DNA from: Streptomyces sp. NBC_00663
Lineage (GTDB): Bacteria; Actinomycetota; Actinomycetes; Streptomycetales; Streptomycetaceae
Reading direction: 5' to 3'
Length of the DNA stretch: 64,000 bases
NCBI RefSeq assembly: GCF_036226885.1
Contig: NZ_CP109027.1
Location: 9,424,001-9,488,000 of the forward strand
The notes below the pieces were generated by a model. It was given only the letters and a program-made list of their open reading frames with translations, ran no database searches and was not told where the DNA came from. The translations under genes were made by a program, and so were the position numbers. This document shows positions 1 to 8,765 of the stretch, piece by piece. Position 1 is the first letter of the stretch; each line of letters starts with the position of its first letter.

Positions 1-143
1 TGCACGTCGCTGTTGCCAGTGGTCATGAGGGGGGTTCGCTTTCTTGGACGGAGGATGGGGGGTGGGCCGGGGCGCGGGGCGGCAGGGCGTGCCCAGGAGA
101 CGAGCGGGTGCCGGGCCGCGGGGGCCTGGGGTGACGGTGGGGC

Positions 144-1856
144 TCAGACGGCGAGTGGTCTTGCCGTCAGGCCGAAGGAGCGTCCGGTGTCGTGTCGGTC
201 CACAAGTTCGGTGAGGAGCGCGTCCTCGGCCTGGGCGGGCAGCGGACCGGGCCGGTGTGCCCCTCGGGGCGAGCGGTGCAGGGCGGCGCGCAGCCAGGCG
301 GGGTCGGCGAGGAAGGTCCCCGGCTCGGAGTGCCGCCAGACCTGGACACAGGCGGTGCGGGACAGCAGGCGGACGTAGCGGGTGACGAGGTCGTAGTGCT
401 CGGGGCGGGCGTCGACCCCGAGCTCCACCGGTGACAACCGGCCGCACACACCTGCCAGTTCGGCCAGCTCCGTGCGATCGGCGGCGCCGGCGTCCCGCAG
501 GTCGGCGTGGTCCGCTGCCCAGGGCGCGTCGACCAGCGCGTGCAGGGAACCGGCGATCGGGTCGCGGCCCGCGGCGTGCAGGGCCAGCCGGTCGTACGGC
601 AGCGGCGGCAGCGGCTGCCCGAGGGCGTACAGGCCGCCGGGGGCCTCCGCGCCGGACCCCGCCCAGGTGCGTCGGGCCAGCAAGGGGAGCTGCGGGAGCA
701 GGCTCATCTGGCAGGCGGCCCGCGCGATGTGCCCGAAGCCGACGGGGGCGAGGTCGCGCAGCAGCTTCTGGAACAGCGCGGTCGGGCCCTCGCGCAGATA
801 GAAGTGGGCGCCGAGGAGTTCGGCGAGCCGGTCCATGGCCTCCAGCAGCAGTCGGGACACCTCGAACTTGACGGCCGAGGCGTACACGCTCGCCGCCCCG
901 GGCACCAGGTGCAGCGCGCGGGCACCGACCGCGCCGTGCGCCTCGGCCCGCAGCAGGTCGGCGAAGACGCCGGCCAGCACCGAGCGGACGTGGGGGAGGG
1001 CGGTGGCGGGGGCTCCGTAGAGCCGGCGCCGGGAGAGGTGGTCGACGGTGAGGCGCAGTCCGGTGTCGAGGATGCCGGTGGCCATGGCGGGCAGGACGGT
1101 GCGGGTGATCTGGAGGGCCTTCAGCGCGGTCTCCAGACCGGAGCCGACCGGCCCGAGGACGGCGGAGGCGGGCACCCGCAGGTCGTCGAAGCGCAGGCCG
1201 CCGAGTTGGACCCCGCGCATGCCCACGGTGGAGAAGCGCGGCAGATCGGTCAGACGGGCGGGGTCGGCGCCCGCGCGGTCGACGAGGACCAGGGAGTGGC
1301 TGCGCGGACCGGACCTGGGGTCGGTGCGGGCGAGGACGACCATGGCATCTGCGCGCGCGATGTTGGTGACGACCTCCTTACGGCCGCTCAGGCGCAGGCC
1401 CTTCGGTGCGGCGGTCGCCTCGAACTCCGTGCCGGCCATGTCGTTGCCGTGCGCGAGCTCGTGGAACGCGATGGCGATACGGCGGCCGTCGAGGAGGAGA
1501 CGGGCGGCGTGCTCCTTCTGGGGTGCGGCGCCCGCGGTCCACAGGGTGACGGCGGCGATGAGCGAGCTGGCGCCGTAGCCGAGGCCGAGCGCGGGGTCGC
1601 GGCGGTAGAGGGTGCGCATCACCTCGGTGACGTGGTCGGCCCGTTCGAGACGTCCGCCGAGCTCGGGCGGGACGAACTCGGCGTTGAGTCCGTAGGAGTG
1701 CAGCCGGGCCTCTCCGGCGGCGAGCATCTCCGTGCGTTCGTCGGCGGCGAGGATCGCGGCTGCGCCGGTGGGGTTGGCCGGGTCGGACAGGCTGCCGAGG
1801 AGGTGGTCGAGTTCGTCGGCGCGCTTGGGGGTGAGGCCGGTCGTGGCGGTGGTCAT
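144..1856 (-). CDS. Acyl-CoA dehydrogenase-like flavoprotein, probable non-catalytic partner subunit
   Basis: The 570-aa product has the acyl-CoA dehydrogenase fold: an N-terminal helical region, a middle beta domain (VLARTDP, SLVLVD) and a C-terminal helical domain. Family members oxidise acyl thioesters at C2-C3 using FAD; here the substrate is probably the fatty acid activated by the neighbouring ligase. The ATG at 1856 overlaps the upstream stop as ATGA, so it is translationally coupled; the frame stays open further upstream, but that part lies inside the previous gene. Where its partner has FDGS, this protein reads FGHI (G375 at the aligned position), so the usual acidic catalytic residue seems missing. 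Paired catalytic and degenerate subunits are known in heteromeric actinobacterial enzymes. Last gene of the FAAL-ACAD-ACAD operon. Family is clear; substrate and subunit role are inferred. Confidence 0.88.
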   Translation of the reverse strand: MTTATTGLTPKRADELDHLLGSLSDPANPTGAAAILAADERTEMLAAGEARLHSYGLNAEFVPPELGGRLERADHVTEVMRTLYRRDPALGLGYGASSLIAAVTLWTAGAAPQKEHAARLLLDGRRIAIAFHELAHGNDMAGTEFEATAAPKGLRLSGRKEVVTNIARADAMVVLARTDPRSGPRSHSLVLVDRAGADPARLTDLPRFSTVGMRGVQLGGLRFDDLRVPASAVLGPVGSGLETALKALQITRTVLPAMATGILDTGLRLTVDHLSRRRLYGAPATALPHVRSVLAGVFADLLRAEAHGAVGARALHLVPGAASVYASAVKFEVSRLLLEAMDRLAELLGAHFYLREGPTALFQKLLRDLAPVGFGHIARAACQMSLLPQLPLLARRTWAGSGAEAPGGLYALGQPLPPLPYDRLALHAAGRDPIAGSLHALVDAPWAADHADLRDAGAADRTELAELAGVCGRLSPVELGVDARPEHYDLVTRYVRLLSRTACVQVWRHSEPGTFLADPAWLRAALHRSPRGAHRPGPLPAQAEDALLTELVDRHDTGRSFGLTARPLAV

Positions 1857-3601
1857 GCGGCGCCTCCCCAGAGGGTGAACTCCGTGACGGGGGTGGTGAG
1901 GACGACGTCGGCCAGGGCGTCGAAGACAGCGGTGGCGTTGCCGCCTTCTGCGCCGAGCAGCACCGTCAGACAGGCCCGTAGCCACAGCCCGTCCGTGCCG
2001 AGCCGGCCTGTGCGCAGGGGCGGGTTCTCCAGCCACAGCAGGAGACAGGCGGCAGCGGCATAGGCGCGCTCATAGGCCTCGGCAAGGCCGAACGCCGAAC
2101 TGGGCAGTCCGCCCGCGACCGGGACGAATTCGGCCGACTCCCCTTCCAGAAGGGCGATCTGGGTGAGTACTTGGTCGATGAGGCGGCCGGCCTGCGGTGG
2201 CCCTTGGTCGCGCAGGCGCGCCGCCAGCTCGGGCAGGGCCTGCACCGCGCTGCATCCCGTGACCGACAGCATCGTCAGACGGCTGGGGTCGAAGGGCGGC
2301 AGCGGGGTGGTGACGTCGGCGGCTGCTCGCAGGCCGGCGAGGTCCGTGCGGCGGCGGCTCAACTGGCGTGCCAGGCGTGGCATCTGGTGCAGGAGGGTGG
2401 TGCGGTTGACGACCGTGCTGCCGTCGAAGATCGCGCAGATGCGGTGGTCGCGCTCCAGCTTGGCGAAGCCGCCGCCGGGCGGTGAGGTGAGGAAGCCGCG
2501 TACGCCGAGGAGTTCACCGAGGGAGGCGAGGGCCTGCTGGGTGAGCGTCGGGACGTAGGCCTTGGTGAGGGCCGAGAGCACGCTCAGTTCACCGGGCAGG
2601 GTGTGCACCGAGCGGGCGGAGAGCAGGCTCACGGCCTCGACGGTCAGCCCGGCGGCGGCCGCCCGGCCGAGGACGCGCCGTACGTGCGGGACGTCGGCGA
2701 GGCGGCGGCCGTACAGCTCGCGTCCCGTCGCGAAGTCGCGGGCCAGCCGCAGGGCGTGGTCGGCGGCGCCGAGGGAGAGCGCGGTGCAGGCGATACGGGT
2801 GAGCTGGAGCGTTTTGAGGACCACGGCGATCCCGTCGCCCCGTTCACCGACGAGGGCGTCGGCGGGCACCGGGGCGTCGGCGAGGGCGAACCCACTGATG
2901 TCGGCGCCGCGGATGCCGTGCGTGCGGACCTTCGGCAGGGTGCGCCAACTGCCCTGCGGTAACTGGTTCTTGTCCACGAGGAAGAGGCTGAAGCCGCGTC
3001 CGCCACCCGCGGGGTCGGTGCGGGCGAGGACACAGGCGAGCGTGGAACGGGTGGCGTTGTTGATGAGCCACTTCTCGCCGGTGAGCCGCCAGCCGACACC
3101 GACACCGCTGGCGCTGCTGCTGCCGCTGTTGCCGGTGTCGTTGCCGTTGCCGTTGCTACGACGGTCCGTGTCGCCGGCGCCGTCGGCGCCCGTGTCGGCC
3201 ATGGCCACGGCCGTGAACTCGCTCGCGAGCAGGTCGGCCCCGTGGTCGCGCTCGGTCAGCCCCCAGCAGACCGCCTCACCGGCGCGTACGCGCTCGGCGA
3301 GCCGCGCGGCCTGGTCCGGGGTGCCGGCCACCCACACCGGGGCGGCCCCGAGGAACGTCTTGCCGTGGGCGATGGCCACGGTCAGATCGCGGCGGGCGAC
3401 GGTGCGCAGCAGCCGTACCGTGCGGCTGAAGTCGCCGTCCGGGGTGAGGACGTAGTGGGCGGGCAGCCCGGCGTCGTCGAGGAGGCGGACGGCGCGGTCG
3501 GGGAACTCCTCACGCTCGTCGAGGGCGGCGAGCGTGTCGGGGGAGAGGACGTCGTCCTCGTGGCCGGCGAGCAGGGATTCCAGGTCCGCCGTGGTGGTCA
3601 T
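1853..3601 (-). CDS. Acyl-CoA dehydrogenase family protein, probable catalytic subunit
   Basis: The 582-aa product is a second acyl-CoA dehydrogenase-like flavoprotein. Visible landmarks are WGLTERDHGAD near residue 115, the ACVLARTDP segment and a C-terminal FDGSTVVNR motif. In that motif D393 sits where many family members carry the catalytic Glu of YEGT, so the base appears retained as Asp. A polar Gly/Asn/Ser/Asp-rich insert of about 30 residues (roughly 138-168) interrupts the beta domain and looks like a disordered loop. It overlaps both neighbours by 4 bp (ATGA), so the ligase and the two dehydrogenases are one transcript. It probably introduces unsaturation into the acyl chain activated by the ligase, by analogy with lipopeptide clusters that carry a ligase and two dehydrogenases. 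Chain length and position of the double bond cannot be read from sequence. Confidence 0.9.
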   Translation of the reverse strand: MTTTADLESLLAGHEDDVLSPDTLAALDEREEFPDRAVRLLDDAGLPAHYVLTPDGDFSRTVRLLRTVARRDLTVAIAHGKTFLGAAPVWVAGTPDQAARLAERVRAGEAVCWGLTERDHGADLLASEFTAVAMADTGADGAGDTDRRSNGNGNDTGNSGSSSASGVGVGWRLTGEKWLINNATRSTLACVLARTDPAGGGRGFSLFLVDKNQLPQGSWRTLPKVRTHGIRGADISGFALADAPVPADALVGERGDGIAVVLKTLQLTRIACTALSLGAADHALRLARDFATGRELYGRRLADVPHVRRVLGRAAAAGLTVEAVSLLSARSVHTLPGELSVLSALTKAYVPTLTQQALASLGELLGVRGFLTSPPGGGFAKLERDHRICAIFDGSTVVNRTTLLHQMPRLARQLSRRRTDLAGLRAAADVTTPLPPFDPSRLTMLSVTGCSAVQALPELAARLRDQGPPQAGRLIDQVLTQIALLEGESAEFVPVAGGLPSSAFGLAEAYERAYAAAACLLLWLENPPLRTGRLGTDGLWLRACLTVLLGAEGGNATAVFDALADVVLTTPVTEFTLWGGAA

Positions 3602-5352
3602 CGCGCGCTCCTCCGCCGGCCGTCGGTGAGGGCGGCGCTGAGCAGCGGGTCCTCGGCGAGGTGCAGGGTGTCCAGTTCACCGTCGAGGTAGAGGGCGCGC
3701 ATCGCGGAGCGCTGCACCTTGCCGCTGGTGGTGCGGCGGACACCGGCGGGCCTGACGAGGGCGACCGCGGCGACCGGTACGCCGAACTCGCGGGCGACGG
3801 TCTGCTTCATGGCGACGGCGATCTCGCCGAGCCGTTCGGCGCCCCAGTGGGCGCGGATCTCGTGCACGGCGACGATGGCGGGGGTGGTGTCCACGCCGTC
3901 GTCGTGCCCGACCATGAAGACGGCCCCGTGCAGGCCTTCCAACTCCTCGTGCTGGGAGCGCAGTTCGTACTCGATGTCCGCGGGGTGCAGGTTGCGTCCG
4001 TGCACGACGAGGACGTCCTTGCACCGGCCGGTGATGTACAGGTCGCCGTCGAGCAGGGCGCCGAGGTCGCCGGTGCGCAAGAACGGGCCGCGTCCGTCGC
4101 TCGTGCGGGCGTGGAACGTGGCGTCGGTGGCGGCGTCGTTCTCCCAGTAACCGGCGGTGACGCAGGGGCCGTCGAGCCAGATCTCACCGATGCGGCCGTC
4201 GGGGAGGGCGTCGCCGGTGTCGGGGTCGACGATCAGGGCGTCGGATCCGCACGGCGTGCCGCATCCGACGAGGACGCGGGACGGCTGCGTGCCGGTGGCG
4301 GGCCTCAGCCGCCGGTTCTCCAGCGCGGCGGCGTCGACCGCGGTGCGCAGGGGCGGCCGACCGGAGGTGCCGGAGGCCATGAGCGTCGCCTCCGCCAGGC
4401 CGTACACCGGGATGAACGCCTCGGGACGCAGTCCCGCCGGGGCGAACCGCTCGGTGAAGGCGGTGACCACGTCGGCGCGGACGGGCTCCGAGCCGTTGGC
4501 CGCCTTGAGCCGGGACAGGTCGAGCGTGGCGAGCTGCTCGTCGGTGACCCGGCGTACGCACATCTCGTATCCGAAGTCGGGTGCGGCGGTGAAGTCGACG
4601 TCGCAGGCGTCCAGCATGCGCAGCCAGTGGTAGGGGCGGCGCAGGAAGGACATGGGGTCCATCTGGACGTACCCGTTTCCGCACAGGAGGCCGGGCAGCA
4701 TCAGGCCGATCAGTCCCATGTCGTGGTACAGGGGTATCCAGCCGCCGTAGGTCGTGCCGCTGTCGTTGCCGAACATGCGGACCATGCGGTCGACGTTGGC
4801 GACCAGGTTGCCGTGGGTGACCATGACGCCTTTGGGGTCGCCGGTCGAACCCGAGGTGTACTGGAGCAGGGCCAGGGTGTCGGGCGAGACGTCGGGCGGG
4901 GTCCAGGCGGCCGGGTCTCCGTCCCCGTCGTCGGTCGGGTGGCAGACCGCGTCGACGACGCCTTCCTCGGCGATCCACTTCTCGACGTCCTGGAGGTCGC
5001 CGCGCTGGGTCAGGACGGCGCGCACACCGGCGTCGTGGGCGATGGCGGCGAGCCTGCGGCGCTCGTGCCGGTAGCGGCCCGGCAGCGGGGCGGGGACGGC
5101 GATGACGCCGGCGTGGACACAGGCGGAGAAAGCGGTGGTGAACTCGATCCCGGGGGAGTAGAGGAGCAGTGCCCGGTCTCCTGGCGAAAGCCGCTCCTGG
5201 AGCCAGGAGGCGATGCGCCGGGAATGCAGATCGAGTTCCGCACGGTTGCGCACTGTCTGTCTGATGTGGCTGAAGTCCGAAACGAAGGTCACGGCCGGCT
5301 GCTGCGGATTACGCGCTGCCCGTTCCCGGAGCGTCGTGAGTAATTCTGGCAC
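3598..5352 (-). CDS. Fatty acyl-AMP ligase (FAAL)
   Basis: The 584-aa product is an AMP-forming enzyme of the fatty acyl-AMP ligase type, which activates a fatty acid as acyl-AMP and passes it to a carrier protein. Supporting motifs are the phosphate loop YTSGSTGDPKG, APDFGYEMC, GSEPVRADV, the YGLAEATL segment typical of FAALs, and the late TGDLGAL motif. A GTG at 5352 is preferred because an upstream in-frame ATG at 5424 has no ribosome site and would add residues unlike the family; the site before the GTG is also weak, so the start is uncertain. Codon 4 is TTA (5341-5343), a rare bldA-type codon. It begins the minus arm of the cluster. No acyl carrier protein gene is visible nearby, so the acceptor may be the NRPS carrier domain or a protein encoded outside the window. 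Confidence 0.9.
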   Translation of the reverse strand: MPELLTTLRERAARNPQQPAVTFVSDFSHIRQTVRNRAELDLHSRRIASWLQERLSPGDRALLLYSPGIEFTTAFSACVHAGVIAVPAPLPGRYRHERRRLAAIAHDAGVRAVLTQRGDLQDVEKWIAEEGVVDAVCHPTDDGDGDPAAWTPPDVSPDTLALLQYTSGSTGDPKGVMVTHGNLVANVDRMVRMFGNDSGTTYGGWIPLYHDMGLIGLMLPGLLCGNGYVQMDPMSFLRRPYHWLRMLDACDVDFTAAPDFGYEMCVRRVTDEQLATLDLSRLKAANGSEPVRADVVTAFTERFAPAGLRPEAFIPVYGLAEATLMASGTSGRPPLRTAVDAAALENRRLRPATGTQPSRVLVGCGTPCGSDALIVDPDTGDALPDGRIGEIWLDGPCVTAGYWENDAATDATFHARTSDGRGPFLRTGDLGALLDGDLYITGRCKDVLVVHGRNLHPADIEYELRSQHEELEGLHGAVFMVGHDDGVDTTPAIVAVHEIRAHWGAERLGEIAVAMKQTVAREFGVPVAAVALVRPAGVRRTTSGKVQRSAMRALYLDGELDTLHLAEDPLLSAALTDGRRRSAR

Positions 5353-5424
5353 GACAGGAACCGTACGGAATCTCGATCCTCGAAGCAGTCGTGAAACATT
5401 CAAGCAACAGCCAAGAAACCCCAT

Positions 5425-5452
5425 GGAACAGGCAAGAAGCCTTGAACGTTCC
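5425..5452. promoter_or_regulatory. Imperfect inverted repeat in the divergent cluster promoter
   Basis: Outer arms GGAAC/GTTCC and inner arms CAAG/CTTG are arranged symmetrically with equal 3-nt bulges around an AAGC centre. It lies in the AT-richer gap between the divergent ligase and exporter genes and could bind a dimeric regulator of both arms. No regulator gene is present in the cluster itself, so the function is inferred. Confidence 0.35.
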
Positions 5453-5491
5453 GTGATCGACTTCGATCTTCAGTGGCCGTAGAACGGATTC

Positions 5492-6454
5492 GTGCATAAC
5501 CCAACCGCGTCAGTCGTCGCCGTACAGGGACTACAGAAGAAATTCAAGGAGCGTCATGCCTTACGTGGCGTTGATCTGGAGTTGAATCCAGGTGAATTGC
5601 ACGGGCTGCTGGGGCCGAACGGAGCGGGAAAGACCACGCTGGTAAGGATTCTTACCACCCTCCTTCAGTCGGATTCCGGCCACGCTTTCGTGAATGGCTG
5701 GAATGTGGCGACCGAACCGGAGAAAGTACGCTCCACTATCGGACTGGCTGGCCAGTATTCGACGGTCGACGGCCTGCTGACCGGGTTCGAGAACCTCTAT
5801 CTCATCGCGAAACTGCGCGGCGTGGGCCGCCGTACGGCCCGCCGCCTGGCGGCTGACCTGCTGTCCCGGTTCCGGCTCGACGAGGTGGCGGGGCGTACGG
5901 CCGGGACCTACTCGGGCGGGATGCGTCGGCGGCTGGATCTGGCCGCCGCCCTCGTCGGTTCTCCGCCACTGGTCGTCCTGGACGAGCCGACGACCGGGCT
6001 CGACCCCGAGAGCCGCCTCGACACCTGGGAGGCGGTCGGGGAACTGGTCGACGGCGGCACCACCATTCTGCTGACCACCCAGTACCTGGAGGAGGCGGAC
6101 CGCCTCGCCGACCGGATCACCGTGATCGACCGGGGGCAGGTCGTGGCGCAGGGCACCAGCGACGAGTTGAAGGCGGCCGCGGGCAACCGGCTCGTCGTGT
6201 GTGTCGCCGAGGAGCACCAGCTCGACGCGGCGGCACGGGCCGTACGGGAGGCCACCGGTGCCACCCCGACGGTGGACCGTCGTGCCCGGCGTGTGGAGGC
6301 GGCCGCCGCCGACGGTCGGGCCGCACTGAGCCGTGCCCTGACCACACTTGAGGGCGAGCGGGCCGAGGTGCTGGAGATCGGGCTCAGCCGCTGCACCCTC
6401 GACGACGTGTTCCTCGGCCTGACCGGCCGCCCCCGGCGGGAGACGGCGCAATGA
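5492..6454 (+). CDS. ABC transporter ATP-binding protein, DrrA type
   Basis: The 320-aa product is the nucleotide-binding subunit of a drug-exporter-type ABC transporter. Walker A GPNGAGKT is at residues 41-48, followed by the signature YSGGMRRRL, Walker B VVLDEPTTGLDP and a switch histidine replaced by Gln (LLTTQYLEE), as is common in DrrA proteins. The C-terminal extension of about 90 residues also fits this family. The GTG start follows from the reading frame, although the ribosome site is poor. Codon 24 is TTA (5561-5563), so translation may depend on the bldA tRNA. The stop overlaps the next start by 4 bp, pairing it with the membrane subunit. It probably exports, or gives resistance to, the product of the lipo-amino-acid cluster. 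Confidence 0.95.
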   Translation: MHNPTASVVAVQGLQKKFKERHALRGVDLELNPGELHGLLGPNGAGKTTLVRILTTLLQSDSGHAFVNGWNVATEPEKVRSTIGLAGQYSTVDGLLTGFENLYLIAKLRGVGRRTARRLAADLLSRFRLDEVAGRTAGTYSGGMRRRLDLAAALVGSPPLVVLDEPTTGLDPESRLDTWEAVGELVDGGTTILLTTQYLEEADRLADRITVIDRGQVVAQGTSDELKAAAGNRLVVCVAEEHQLDAAARAVREATGATPTVDRRARRVEAAAADGRAALSRALTTLEGERAEVLEIGLSRCTLDDVFLGLTGRPRRETAQ

Positions 6455-7335
6455 CGGCGTCCACCCAGGTGCGCGCCGCCCATGGCCCGCGTCGGCGGGC
6501 ACCGGCGACCGGCCCCGCCCTCACCCGCGCCCGGCGCGATCCCGTCCTGCGGGTGTTCGCCGAGAGCGCCGACCTCGCCCTGCGTAATCTGCTGCATCTA
6601 CGACGCACGCCGGCGCTGCTGATCACCTCCCTGGTGGAGCCGGTCGTGTACGCCGCGCTCATCGGGTACGTCTTCGGCGACAGTCTGGGCGGCCCGGCCT
6701 ACCGCTCGTACCTGGTGGGCGGGCTGCTCGCCCAGACGGTGGCCTTCACCACCACGTACACCACGGTCGGGCTCGCCAGGGACCTGGAACAGGGCATGGT
6801 CGACCGCTTCCGCGCGCTGCCGATCTCCCGCGTGTCCCTGCTGTTCGGCCGCACCACGTCCGACCTGGCCACGTGTGCGGCGAGCGTGGCCGTCACCACC
6901 ACCTGCGGGCTGCTGATGGGCTGGCGTGCCCACACCGGCCCGTTCGAGGTGGCCGCCGGGTTCCTGCTGGCGCTGCTGTTCTCGTTCGCGATGTCCTGGA
7001 TCGGCGTGTTCGTCGCCCTCATCGCGCCCAACACCCAGGTGGCGGGCAGCCTCGGACTGATCTGGCTCTTCCCGGCGACCTTCGTGTCCTCCGCGTTCGT
7101 CTCCGGTTCCTCCCTGCCGGGCCCCCTTTCCACCCTGGCCGCCTGGAACCCGATCACCTCGCTCGCGGGCGCCCTGCGCCACTTCTTCGGCAACCCGCCC
7201 CCACCGGGCTTCCAGGTCCCGCACGACTGGCCCGCCCGGCACCCCGCGCTGTACACGGCGGCCTGCTCGGCGCTGCTGATCGCGGTCTTCGTCACGCTGT
7301 CGACCTGGCGCCACCGCACCCGTACGAGCCACTGA
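6451..7335 (+). CDS. ABC-2 type transporter permease, DrrB type
   Basis: The 294-aa membrane subunit has a soluble Arg-rich N-terminus of about 45 residues and then six hydrophobic spans, for example LLITSLVEPVVYAALIGYVF and FVALIAPNTQVAGSLGLIWL. The layout and the PATFVSSAFV segment are typical of DrrB/ABC-2 exporters. The ATG overlaps the ATPase stop (ATGA), so the two are coupled and presumably form a 2+2 exporter. It probably moves the product of this cluster out of the cell; the substrate is inferred from position only. Confidence 0.93.
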   Translation: MTASTQVRAAHGPRRRAPATGPALTRARRDPVLRVFAESADLALRNLLHLRRTPALLITSLVEPVVYAALIGYVFGDSLGGPAYRSYLVGGLLAQTVAFTTTYTTVGLARDLEQGMVDRFRALPISRVSLLFGRTTSDLATCAASVAVTTTCGLLMGWRAHTGPFEVAAGFLLALLFSFAMSWIGVFVALIAPNTQVAGSLGLIWLFPATFVSSAFVSGSSLPGPLSTLAAWNPITSLAGALRHFFGNPPPPGFQVPHDWPARHPALYTAACSALLIAVFVTLSTWRHRTRTSH

Positions 7336-7604
7336 CCCCACCGCACCGCACCCGATCGACGGGTGTCCCCACCGCCCCCGCGGAGACCTGGACGACTCCG
7401 CGCCTGCGGAAGACCCGGACGACCCGGAAGACCGCGCGCTCGTGGAAGACCCGGACCACCCCCCGACCGCACAGGCCGACACCCGCACAAGCCGCTACCC
7501 GCACCCGCGAAGGACGCGCACGACCCCGCGAGTCGCCGACCCGACCCGCACCCGCGAAAAGCCCCCGCGAAAAACCCCCGCGCCCGCCCCGCACAGGAGC
7601 CCCC

Positions 7605-8765
7605 ATGACCGTCCCCACCCTGCGCCTCGGCCTCAACCTCGGCTACTGGGTCGGCGGCAACGACGCCTCCAACCTCCCGCTGGCCTCCCTCGCCGAGGAC
7701 CTCGGCTACTCGGCGGTGTGGGTCTCGGAGGCCTACGGATCCGACGCCGTCACCCTGCTGTCCTGGATCGCCGCCCGCACCACCCGTATCGACGTCGGCA
7801 GCGCCGTCCTCCAGATCCCGGCCCGTTCGCCCGCCATGACGGCGATGACCGCCGCGACCCTCGACACCCTGTCCGGCGGACGGTTCAGGCTCGGCCTCGG
7901 CGTGTCCGGCCCCCAGGTCTCCGAGGGCTGGCACGGCGTCAGATTCGGCTCCCCGCTGGGCCGTACCCGGGAGTACGTGGACCTCGTGCGTCGCGCACTG
8001 CGCCGCGAGCCCCTGGAGTACACGGGCCGGCACTTCACGCTGCCGCTGCCGGACGGCCCCGGAAAGGCACTCGCGCTGACCATCCGGCCGCAGCGCGAGC
8101 GGATCCCCGTCTACCTCGCCGCCCTCGGCCCGAAGAACCTTGAGCTGGCCGGGGAGATCGCCGACGGCTGGCTTCCGGTGTTCTTCTCACCCGCCCACGC
8201 GGACCGGCAGCTGGCACCGCTCCGGGCCGGCCTCGCGAAGGCGGGGCGCACCCTCGACGGGTTCGACATCGCCCCCGGAGTACCCCTGGTCACCGGCCCC
8301 GACTGGCGGGCCTGCGCACGCCGGGTGCGGGGATACGCCGCGCTGTACCTGGGCGGCATGGGCGGGCGGGAGGACAACCACTACACCCGGCTGGCCGAGC
8401 GCATGGGGTTCGGCGCCGAGGCCCGTGCCGTCCAGGAGCGGTTCCTGGCCGGTGACTATCCCGGCGCCATGGCCGCCGTACCGCTCGCATTCCTCGACGC
8501 CACCTCGCTGCTCGGGCCGCGGGACCGGATCGCCGAGCGGATGACGGCGTTCGCCGAAGCCGGAGCCACCACGCTCAACGTCATGCCGGTCGGCCCCGGC
8601 CTGCCCGGCCCGGACCGTGCCGCCGCGGCACTGCGCATCGCCGTCGAGGCCGCGGAACTCGCCGGTCTCCTCGCATCCGACCCGCACCCCGGAACGCCTC
8701 GCCCCCAACGCCCGCACCAAGCACCCCACTCACAAGGAGAGACCCCCGCCCATGACCGCGTATGA
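7605..8765 (+). CDS. LLM-class flavin/F420-dependent oxidoreductase
   Basis: The 386-aa luciferase-like monooxygenase-family enzyme is expected to form a TIM barrel binding F420 or FMN. It shows the family landmarks: LGLNLGYW at the N-terminus, AEDLGYSAVWVSEAYGSD, the TTRIDVGSAVLQIPARSP strand-loop, LSGGRFRLGLGVSGPQ and IPVYLAALGPKNLELAGEIADGW. The ATG at 7605 follows an AGGAG box by 5-6 nt; the frame is open far upstream, but that part overlaps the permease and is not coding. Its 3' end overlaps the thioesterase start by 14 bp. In this cluster it could oxidise or reduce the acyl or amino-acid part of the product. The F420 preference is inferred from the mycobacterial/streptomycete subgroup and not proven by a motif. 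Confidence 0.92.
   Translation: MTVPTLRLGLNLGYWVGGNDASNLPLASLAEDLGYSAVWVSEAYGSDAVTLLSWIAARTTRIDVGSAVLQIPARSPAMTAMTAATLDTLSGGRFRLGLGVSGPQVSEGWHGVRFGSPLGRTREYVDLVRRALRREPLEYTGRHFTLPLPDGPGKALALTIRPQRERIPVYLAALGPKNLELAGEIADGWLPVFFSPAHADRQLAPLRAGLAKAGRTLDGFDIAPGVPLVTGPDWRACARRVRGYAALYLGGMGGREDNHYTRLAERMGFGAEARAVQERFLAGDYPGAMAAVPLAFLDATSLLGPRDRIAERMTAFAEAGATTLNVMPVGPGLPGPDRAAAALRIAVEAAELAGLLASDPHPGTPRPQRPHQAPHSQGETPAHDRV

Noticed and set aside
507..5343. Long plus-strand frames across the dehydrogenase and ligase genes
   Set aside because: No start signals or domains; the minus-strand reading is fully explained by three overlapping enzyme genes.
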